In this document: positions 1 through 5,528 of the stretch, one piece after another | Layout: each line of letters opens with the position of its first letter | How positions within the stretch are numbered: position 1 is the first letter of the stretch | Source of the DNA: Proteobacteria bacterium UBA1844 | Lineage (GTDB): Bacteria; Pseudomonadota; Gammaproteobacteria; Steroidobacterales; Woeseiaceae | Assembly: GCA_002338615.1 (NCBI GenBank) | Contig: DDIS01000211.1 | Location: forward strand, 6,316-12,810 | Length of the DNA: 6,495 nt | Reading direction: 5' to 3' | Notes under the pieces: generated by a model | Database searches by the model: none | Told to the model about the DNA's origin: nothing | The model's input: the letters and a program-made list of their open reading frames with translations, nothing else | Position numbers and translations under genes: made by a program

Positions 1-1
1 A

Positions 2-664
2 TTGGCGGAAGCCCGCCAGGCCGTGCGCGCGCTGATTCCAAACTCGCCGCCGGATGAATGGCCGGGTCTCGACAACACTTTGCCCGCGCTGCCGGCGCAG
101 TTCGAGCCGGAGAAACTGGTCATGGCGCTGCCGGAAGTTCGCGCGGCACACCGCCAGGTTGACGTTGCCAGCGCGGTCGTCGATTTGCGCGAACGCGAGA
201 AACGACCGGATCCGACGATTGGCATCGCCGGCGGCAAGGAGGGTGACGCCAACCTGATTGGCGTCAACGTCACCGTGCCCTTGTTCGTACGCAACTCGTA
301 CAGCGCGGAAGTATCGGCAGCCGTGGCTGATCGCCGCGAGGCCAGGCAGATCGCCAGCGACATTCGTCAGCGTTCCTACGCGCGCGTCATCAGCGCCGCC
401 GAACGTTACCGCGCAGTCTACGCCGCGTGGCAGGACTGGCGCGCAGCCGGCAGCGAAAGCCTGGAACGCCAGGGTGACCTGATACGACGCCTGTGGCAAT
501 CCGGCGAGATCAGCACCACCGACTATCTCGTGCAGCTCAGGCAGACACTCGACGTCAGGGAAAACGCCCTCGAGCTCCGCCAGTCATTCTGGCGCGCCTG
601 GTTCGAATGGGTGAACGCCTCCGGCCAGGTCGATGACTGGCTCGGCCTGCAACCCGACGTGTAG
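2..664 (+). CDS. czcC: CzcC-like TolC-family outer-membrane efflux channel, C-terminal part (5' end outside window)
   Basis: This is the C-terminal ~220 residues of an outer-membrane factor that forms the exit duct of a tripartite metal efflux pump. The frame is open to the window's left edge, so the true start lies upstream; the TTG at 2 is simply a Leu codon. The visible part looks like the second TolC/OEP repeat. It begins with the end of a helix and a Pro-rich linker, followed by the helix around PEVRAAHRQVDVASA. Next come a short beta-strand pair (roughly residues 72-98, with TIGIAGG and IGVNVTVPLF), then two long Arg/Ala-rich helices. The ending, with WQSGEISTTDYLVQLRQT, AWFEWVNASGQ and a final WLGLQ, is the pattern I know from CzcC-type proteins. 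The stop lies 25 bases before czcB, consistent with one operon. The family call is firm; the czcC symbol rests partly on the czcB and czcA neighbours. Confidence 0.88.
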   Translation: MAEARQAVRALIPNSPPDEWPGLDNTLPALPAQFEPEKLVMALPEVRAAHRQVDVASAVVDLREREKRPDPTIGIAGGKEGDANLIGVNVTVPLFVRNSYSAEVSAAVADRREARQIASDIRQRSYARVISAAERYRAVYAAWQDWRAAGSESLERQGDLIRRLWQSGEISTTDYLVQLRQTLDVRENALELRQSFWRAWFEWVNASGQVDDWLGLQPDV

Positions 665-678
665 CCCCGAATATTCCT

Positions 679-683
679 GGAGA
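679..683 (+). promoter_or_regulatory. Shine-Dalgarno site deciding the czcB start
   Basis: GGAGA lies 6-7 bases before the ATG at 690. It supports that start over the ATG at 633, which lies inside czcC, would add 19 residues without signal-peptide character, and would bury the signal peptide. Confidence 0.7.
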
Positions 684-689
684 ATTCCA

Positions 690-1811
690 ATGCAATCCAT
701 AATTCAATGGACCGCGGTCTTGTGCCTGTCGTTCGCCATGACATCCGCCTGGGCCCAAGAAGCCGACCACGGCGACGAAGAACAGGGCGCGCGCAGCGTC
801 AGTCTCGCGCTCGCGGAACGAGAGCAAGCCAGCGTACGCGTCGACGTCGTCGAACGTCGCGCGCTCGATGAGTCAATACTCGTGCCGGCCGAAGTGGTCA
901 TCAATGCCTACGAGTCCTCGCGCGTCACGCCCCGCATCGCAGCCCAGGTCGTCGCGCGCCACGTGCGCCTTGGCGACAGCGTCGAAGCCGGGCAGAAGCT
1001 GGTGACTCTGTCCAGCGTCGAAATGGCCGAAGCACAGGGCCAGCTCATTGTCGCGAACCGGGAATGGCAGCGGGTACGGTCGCTGGGCCAGAGCGCGGTG
1101 TCGGAACGGCGCTACACCGAGGCCCAGGTCGCGCAACAACAAGCTTACGCGCGGGTGATCGCCTACGGGATGACCCGTGCACAGGCCGACGCGCTGCAGA
1201 ACGGCAACGACGCCAGCAGGGCAACGGGCGAATTCGATCTGCTTGCTCAACAAGCGGGTACAGTCCTGCGCGACGATTTCATCGTCGGCGAACTCATCGA
1301 GCCCGGCCGCGTGCTGTTCGATATCAGCGACGAATCCGTCATGTGGGTCGAGGCACAGACAGTGCCGGCCACGCTGGGTCACATCGAGAACGGTGCAGCG
1401 GCCCGGGTCAGTGTCGACGGCGAGACCTGGATCGACGGAACGGTGCTGGAGCGCCGCCACCAGCTCGATGAAACCACGCGAACGCAGGGCTTGCGCATCG
1501 AGGTGCAGAACCGGGATGACCTGCTGCATGCCGGCCAGTTCGTGCAGGCGGAAATCGTTACCGGGACGAGAGAGCCTGCCCTGGCCGTGCCGCAGTCCGC
1601 CATCACGCTGATTGACGGCCTGCCAACGGTGTTCCTGCTCGAAGACGGCGACGAATTTCACGCCACCGCTATCGACGCGGGCGAGACCGTCGGCGACTGG
1701 CGCGTGGTCCGCGGCGGGCTGAGCGAAGGCAACGAGATCGCCATCGACGGCGTGTTCCACCTCAAGTCACTGATGCTCAAGTCGTCGCTCGGCGGCGGCC
1801 ACGGGCACTGA
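690..1811 (+). CDS. czcB: CzcB-like periplasmic adaptor (membrane fusion protein) of an RND metal efflux pump
   Basis: A 373-residue periplasmic adaptor that would link the CzcA pump to the CzcC channel. The N-terminus is a classic Sec signal peptide: a hydrophobic core at residues 4-20 and a likely cleavage after AWA at residue 22. There is no lipobox Cys, so the mature protein is probably soluble or peripheral. After a short acidic segment (EADHGDEE) comes the first half of the barrel-sandwich (lipoyl-like) domain at ~65-112, with VTPRIAAQV and GDSVEAGQKL. An alpha-hairpin follows at ~112-178. The second lipoyl half is at ~180-212 (QAGTVLRDDFIVGELIEPG), the beta-barrel at ~215-292, and the membrane-proximal domain at ~295-360 (AVPQSAI...GLPTVFL). 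The protein ends GGGHGH, a small His-rich tail that could bind metal. The start at 690 is chosen for its Shine-Dalgarno site and signal peptide. The stop lies 10 bases before czcA, so co-translation is likely. Substrate cannot be read from this gene alone. Confidence 0.92.
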   Translation: MQSIIQWTAVLCLSFAMTSAWAQEADHGDEEQGARSVSLALAEREQASVRVDVVERRALDESILVPAEVVINAYESSRVTPRIAAQVVARHVRLGDSVEAGQKLVTLSSVEMAEAQGQLIVANREWQRVRSLGQSAVSERRYTEAQVAQQQAYARVIAYGMTRAQADALQNGNDASRATGEFDLLAQQAGTVLRDDFIVGELIEPGRVLFDISDESVMWVEAQTVPATLGHIENGAAARVSVDGETWIDGTVLERRHQLDETTRTQGLRIEVQNRDDLLHAGQFVQAEIVTGTREPALAVPQSAITLIDGLPTVFLLEDGDEFHATAIDAGETVGDWRVVRGGLSEGNEIAIDGVFHLKSLMLKSSLGGGHGH

Positions 1812-1821
1812 GGGGATTACC

Positions 1822-4800
1822 ATGTTGAATAAACTCGTAGAAGCCTCACTGCACTACAAGTTCCTCGTGCTGATCGTGTTCGGCGTCATTGCCTTCCTGG
1901 GCTGGCGGGCCGTCGTCAGCGTCCCTATCGATGCCTTCCCGGACGTAACGCCGGTGCAGGTCAACATCTACACCGAGTCACCCGGCCTGGCCGCGGAAGA
2001 CGTCGAGGAACTGCTGACCTTCCCGATCGAGTCGAGCATGGCGGGCTTGCCGGACGTGCAGCAGATACGCTCCGTCAGCCTGTTCGGACTCTCCTATGTT
2101 GCCGTCTACTTTGACGACGCCACGGATATCTACTTCGCTCGACGCCTCGTCATGGAGCGGCTGCTGGAGGTGGGCGACCGTATCCCCGAAGGCTACGGCA
2201 CCCCGGAAATGGGCCCGAATACCTCCGGCCTCGGCCAGGTCTTCTGGTACACGCTCGAGCGCGCCGACGAAAAGCTGAACGCCGACATCTCCGACATGGA
2301 CCTGCGCACGTTCCAGGACTGGACCGTGCGGCTGATCCTGCGTACGGCGCCGGGCGTGGATGACGTCACCTCCTGGGGCGGGCAGGAACGACAGTACCAA
2401 GTGGTCATCGACCCCCTGAGCCTGATCGAGTACGACCTGACCTACAGCGACGTCATGAGCGTCATCCAGTCCAACAACCGGCAGGTCGGCGGGCAATACG
2501 TCAACATCGGCGCGGAACAGAACCTCGTTCGCGGCCTCGGCCTGGTCGAGAACGAGCACGATATCGGCGACATGGTGGTCAAGGTCGAGGACGGAACGCC
2601 CGTGTACCTCCGGGACATTGCCGACATCCGGCAGGAAGGTGCGCTGCGCTTCGGCGCCGTGACGCGTGACGGCAAGGAGGTCGTGCTCGGCATGGCGTTG
2701 TCGCGTATCGGCGAGAATGCCGCCAACGTCGTCGATGCCGTGAAGGAAAAAGTCGACATCGTCCAGCAGTCGCTCCCCGACGGCGTAAAACTGAACCCTA
2801 TCTACGAGCGTACCGACCTTGTTGAAGAAGCCGTCGGCACGGCGCGTAATGCGCTGATCGAGGGCTCGATCCTGGTTGCCATCGTGCTGTTCCTGTTCCT
2901 GGGCGAGCTCCGCTCCGCCGTGGTCGTCATCAGTGCCCTGCCGCTTGCCATGCTCATTGCGTTCATCTTTATGAACGAGGCCGGTCTCTCGGCCAACCTG
3001 ATGTCGCTTGCCGGCCTGGCCGTTGGTATCGGAATGATGGTTGACGGCGCGGTGGTCATGGTCGAAAACGCGTTCCGGATCATGGCGGAGCGCAAAGCCG
3101 AAGGCGGCAAGGTTGATCGAACCGCTGCCGTCCTGACGGCAGCCCGCGAGGTGGCGAACCCCATCGCCTTCGCGATCATGATCATCATCGTCGTGTTTCT
3201 TCCCCTGTTCGCGCTACAGGGTCTCGAGGGCAAGCTGTTCAAGCCGATGGCGTTCAACATCAGCTTCGCCATGGCCGGCTCACTGCTACTGACGTTGACG
3301 CTGATCCCGGTACTCGCTGCGCTCATCCTGAAGCCAAAAGAGGAACGGGATACCTGGCTGGTGCGGGTCATCAAGCAACGCTACTTGCCTTTGCTCTCCT
3401 GGTCCTTGAAGAACCGGAAGAAAGTGACGGGCAGCGCGCTCGCGTTGCTCGTCGCAAGCCTCGCGCTGTTCCCGTTTCTCGGCAAGGAGTTCATGCCACA
3501 GCTGCAGGAAGGTTCGATCATGTGGCGGGTGACGTCCATTCCATCGGCGTCGCTGGCGCAATCCATCGAAGTATCGAAGAAGATCGAGAACGCCTTGTCG
3601 GCCTACCCCGAGGTCGAAACGACCGTAGCAATGATTGGCCGCGCCGAGAAGGGCGAAACAGCCGACGTCAACTACATGGAAATTTTCACCAAGCTGAAGC
3701 CGGAGGACTCATGGCCCGGCGATCGTGACATCCAGCAGCTTGCGGAAGACATGCGCGAGACGCTGGAAGAGGTCGCGCCTACCGCAGTCATCGCGTTTAC
3801 CCAGCCAATTCAGATGCGGGTCGAAGAACTCATCTCGGGCGTGCGGGCCACTCTCGCCGTGAAGCTGTACGGCGAGGAGTTGACGGAACTCGACCGCCTG
3901 AGCCAGCGGATCAAGGACGTGGTCGAGGGCGTACCGGGCGTGGCGGACCTGTCGCTGGAGGCCAACGTCGGCAAGCCGCAGATTCGCATCAAGGTCAAGC
4001 GCGACCAGCTTGCACGCTTCGGCCTGAACGCGGATGACGTGCTGTCCGTCGTGCGCACCGGCATCGGCAACGAACCGGTTTCGACACTGATATCCGGCGT
4101 GCGCCGATTCGATATTACTGCGCGCATCAAGGACAGCTCCAAGCAGTCGGTCGACGCGATACGGCGCATCCCGCTGAAGACGGCGAGTGGCGCCATCGTG
4201 CCGCTTGCGACGGTTGCCGATGTCGACGTCGCCGAAGGCTACTCGTTCGTGCGCCGGGAACAGCTGCAGCGTTACTCGGTCATCCAGATGGACGTTCGCG
4301 GCCGTGATGTCGATGGCTTCGTCCAGGACGCGAACGCTGCAATCGAAAGCGAGCTGGACCTGCCGCCAGGCTACTGGATCGAATGGGGTGGCGCGTTCGA
4401 GAACCAGCAGCGCGCATTGACCCGGCTCGCGATCATCGTGCCGTTGACGATCTTTTTCATCTTCGTCCTGTTGTACACGGCCTTCAATTCGATCAAGTAC
4501 GCGACCCTGATCATCGCCAACGTGCCTTTCGCGACCATCGGCGGGCTGCTGGCCCTGTTCGTGACTGGTCAGTACGTTTCGGTACCGTCAGCCATTGGCT
4601 TCATCGCTGTTTTCGGTGTGGCCATGCTGAACGGCATCGTGCTCGTCAGTTTCATTAATGAACAGCGCGACGCCGGCTTCAGTGTTCGCGACGCCGTTCG
4701 GCGCGGCACCGAACTGCGCTTGCGGCCTGTGCTGATGACGGCGAGCGTCGCCATTCTCGGCCTTATACCGATGCTCTTGTCAACCGGCGTCGGGGCCGAG

Positions 4801-4977
4801 ACGCAAAGGCCTCTGGCCTCTGTCGTCGTCGGCGGTTTGCTGACGTCGACAGCGCTGACGCTGATTCTCCTGCCTGTCATTTATGAGTGGATGGAAATGC
4901 GCGGTCGGAAATCTGAGCCGGCGCCGTCTCGGGGCGATCTCGACCTCGCCGACGCGCATGCAAAAGCAGCCGAATGA
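1822..4977 (+). CDS. czcA: CzcA-like heavy-metal RND efflux pump (HME-RND metal/proton antiporter)
   Basis: A full-length (1051 aa) inner-membrane pump, the usual size for CzcA/CusA proteins. It would use the proton gradient to drive metal out through CzcB and CzcC. Two RND halves are visible. TM1 lies at ~13-30, the first large periplasmic domain at ~35-335 and TM2-6 at ~343-500. TM7 is at ~536-553, the second periplasmic domain at ~556-865 and TM8-12 at ~868-1022. Family motifs include VPIDAFPDVTPVQV near 34, GLAAEDVEELLTFPIE at 55-70, PIQMRVEELISGVR at 662-675 and NGIVLVSFINEQ near 937. The TM4 motif has Asp408 and Glu415, matching the essential residues of C. metallidurans CzcA, but Gly402 stands where CzcA has Asp402. 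The three Met of the CusA metal site align by eye with Arg569, Tyr618 and Glu669, which argues against Cu(I)/Ag(I) and for a divalent metal. The ATG follows GAGGGGA (1810-1816), which overlaps the czcB stop. A hydrophilic C-terminal tail (~1023-1051) faces the cytoplasm. Exact substrate is unresolved. Confidence 0.95.
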   Translation: MLNKLVEASLHYKFLVLIVFGVIAFLGWRAVVSVPIDAFPDVTPVQVNIYTESPGLAAEDVEELLTFPIESSMAGLPDVQQIRSVSLFGLSYVAVYFDDATDIYFARRLVMERLLEVGDRIPEGYGTPEMGPNTSGLGQVFWYTLERADEKLNADISDMDLRTFQDWTVRLILRTAPGVDDVTSWGGQERQYQVVIDPLSLIEYDLTYSDVMSVIQSNNRQVGGQYVNIGAEQNLVRGLGLVENEHDIGDMVVKVEDGTPVYLRDIADIRQEGALRFGAVTRDGKEVVLGMALSRIGENAANVVDAVKEKVDIVQQSLPDGVKLNPIYERTDLVEEAVGTARNALIEGSILVAIVLFLFLGELRSAVVVISALPLAMLIAFIFMNEAGLSANLMSLAGLAVGIGMMVDGAVVMVENAFRIMAERKAEGGKVDRTAAVLTAAREVANPIAFAIMIIIVVFLPLFALQGLEGKLFKPMAFNISFAMAGSLLLTLTLIPVLAALILKPKEERDTWLVRVIKQRYLPLLSWSLKNRKKVTGSALALLVASLALFPFLGKEFMPQLQEGSIMWRVTSIPSASLAQSIEVSKKIENALSAYPEVETTVAMIGRAEKGETADVNYMEIFTKLKPEDSWPGDRDIQQLAEDMRETLEEVAPTAVIAFTQPIQMRVEELISGVRATLAVKLYGEELTELDRLSQRIKDVVEGVPGVADLSLEANVGKPQIRIKVKRDQLARFGLNADDVLSVVRTGIGNEPVSTLISGVRRFDITARIKDSSKQSVDAIRRIPLKTASGAIVPLATVADVDVAEGYSFVRREQLQRYSVIQMDVRGRDVDGFVQDANAAIESELDLPPGYWIEWGGAFENQQRALTRLAIIVPLTIFFIFVLLYTAFNSIKYATLIIANVPFATIGGLLALFVTGQYVSVPSAIGFIAVFGVAMLNGIVLVSFINEQRDAGFSVRDAVRRGTELRLRPVLMTASVAILGLIPMLLSTGVGAETQRPLASVVVGGLLTSTALTLILLPVIYEWMEMRGRKSEPAPSRGDLDLADAHAKAAE

Positions 4978-4984
4978 AAGGAAG
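4977..4984 (+). promoter_or_regulatory. Shine-Dalgarno site deciding the PII-like gene start
   Basis: AAAGGAAG overlaps the last base of the czcA stop and lies 6 bases before the ATG at 4991. It supports that start over the in-frame ATGs at 4883 and 4958, which lie inside czcA. The protein read from 4991 begins at the residue where PII proteins normally begin. Confidence 0.75.
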
Positions 4985-4990
4985 CGCATC

Positions 4991-5299
4991 ATGATTGAGA
5001 TCAAAGCGTTCATTCATCGCAGCCGGGCGGCGAGCGTCGTTCGCGCCTTGCGCAAGGGCGGTTTCACGAACATGACCGCCGTCGATGTCAAAGGCATGGT
5101 CAAAGCGCTCGACGAAAAAGAACAGCAATATTCAACCGAGCTTGGCGACCGCGTGATCACCGAGGTGAAGCTGGAGCTTGTCTGCGAAGACGACCGGCTC
5201 TCCGAAGCCGCCGATCTGATACGCGCTAACGGGAAAACCGATATGGAGGAATCGGGCTTCATTTATGTGAGCAAGATCACGGCCGCCATTCCGATTTGA
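4991..5299 (+). CDS. P-II-superfamily protein linked to a metal efflux operon (PII-NG-like), divergent
   Basis: A 102-residue cytoplasmic protein with the PII fold, expected to form a homotrimer. It aligns without gaps to E. coli GlnB by eye: IEIKAFI (GlnB KKIDAII), a helix, MTAVDVKG at 28-35 (GlnB MTVTEVKG), a T-loop of equal length, VKLELV at 59-64 (GlnB VKIEIV), DD at 67-68, and GFIYV at 89-93 (GlnB GKIFV). It departs at functional positions. Residue 51, the uridylylated Tyr, is Leu. Residue 39, the Gln that helps bind 2-oxoglutarate, is Ala. GlnB B-loop positions 87 and 90 are Glu and Phe, and the protein ends at 102 without the GlnB C-terminal Arg pair (101 is Pro). So it is unlikely to act as a standard nitrogen sensor. 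A PII subgroup named PII-NG has been described as linked to heavy-metal efflux genes; this gene, 13 bases after czcA in the same operon, fits that placement. Its role is unproven. CutA, a related trimer fold, is a weaker alternative. Confidence 0.85.
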   Translation: MIEIKAFIHRSRAASVVRALRKGGFTNMTAVDVKGMVKALDEKEQQYSTELGDRVITEVKLELVCEDDRLSEAADLIRANGKTDMEESGFIYVSKITAAIPI

Positions 5300-5315
5300 G
5301 TCTTTAGTTTCAGGT

Positions 5316-5347
5316 CTCGCAGTTCGTGTGTCATTACGAATTGCGAG
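5316..5347 (+). repeat. Imperfect inverted repeat / possible RNA hairpin after the PII-like gene
   Basis: CTCGCAGTTCGT (5316-5327) faces ACGAATTGCGAG (5336-5347) across an 8-base spacer. Eleven of 12 positions pair as Watson-Crick and the twelfth would be G-U in RNA. It begins 16 bases after the PII-like stop codon. No T-run follows, so it is not a standard intrinsic terminator. It could be an mRNA 3'-end stabiliser, an RNA processing point, or a dyad bound by a regulator (core TTCGT-N8-ACGAA). Confidence 0.6.
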
Positions 5348-5397
5348 CGGGCGATAGCGCCAACTTCCTGCGCGCGTAGTCGTCCGGCGTAACCAGA

Positions 5398-5446
5398 GGA
5401 GCCGCCGGGTTCGTCCCCCTAACACGGCGGCTCCGCCTTTTCTTTT
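5398..5446 (+). terminator. Rho-independent terminator of the czcCBA-PII operon
   Basis: GGAGCCGCCG (5398-5407) pairs perfectly with CGGCGGCTCC (5425-5434) across a 17-base loop, giving a 10-bp GC-rich stem. GCC and then TTTTCTTTT (5438-5446) follow. The T-run stands only on the + strand side, so it should stop transcripts coming from the operon and not from the opposite direction. It separates the operon from the ATPase gene starting 83 bases further on, so the ATPase probably has its own promoter or depends on read-through. Confidence 0.85.
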
Positions 5447-5528
5447 CAATAAAGGTAACGCTTCCATACCTGCCGGTCGCATTACTTGCATTGTCCTAAC
5501 TTAATTGCCTATCAGAGGATTTTTTGCC
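5447..5528 (+). promoter_or_regulatory. Leader region of the P1B ATPase gene, promoter not resolved
   Basis: This 82-base AT-richer stretch between the terminator and the ATPase start should hold that gene's promoter. I see no convincing -35/-10 pair. TTGCAT at 5486-5491 resembles a -35 box, but its best-spaced partner would fall on the ribosome binding site. A short dyad, AGGTA (5453-5457) facing TACCT (5467-5471) across 9 bases, could be a regulator site but is short enough to occur by chance. Confidence 0.3.
5514..5519 (+). promoter_or_regulatory. Shine-Dalgarno site supporting the GTG start of the ATPase
   Basis: AGAGGA stands 9 bases before the GTG at 5529. An in-frame TAA at 5502-5504 limits any longer start to the TTG at 5505, which has no such site. 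The first in-frame ATG inside the gene (residue 37) lies within the first hydrophobic segment and is a poor choice. Confidence 0.65.

Noticed and set aside
633..689. Upstream ATG at 633 as the czcB start
   Set aside because: It lies inside czcC, and the 19 extra residues would sit in front of a clear signal peptide. The ATG at 690 has a well-placed GGAGA.
873..1760. Long open frame on the - strand opposite czcB (295 codons)
   Set aside because: It lies wholly antisense to a well-supported adaptor gene, has no recognisable domain, and is expected from codon bias in GC-rich DNA. The same holds for - strand frames at 1978-2559, 2802-3374 and 5931-6314.
1822..4977. Identification of the pump as CusA/SilA (Cu/Ag)
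   Set aside because: The Met triad positions are Arg, Tyr and Glu, and TM4 has DGA/VEN rather than the DAA/IEN of CusA.
4883..4990. Longer N-terminus for the PII-like protein (ATG at 4883 or 4958)
   Set aside because: The extra residues are read from the end of czcA in another frame and match nothing in the PII fold. The ATG at 4991 has a good ribosome binding site and fits the family's N-terminus.
5350..5361. Small hairpin GGCG-ATAG-CGCC
   Set aside because: A 4-bp stem is too short to support a call in GC-rich DNA.
5408..5424. GGTTCGTCC in the terminator loop as a tRNA T-arm or a phage attachment site
   Set aside because: No acceptor stem, anticodon arm or D-arm can be built around it, and no repeat of it or integrase gene is visible. 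It is simply the loop between the terminator arms.
5486..5514. TTGCAT plus CTATCA as a sigma-70 promoter for the ATPase
   Set aside because: The -10 candidate would overlap the ribosome binding site, leaving no room for it on the transcript.
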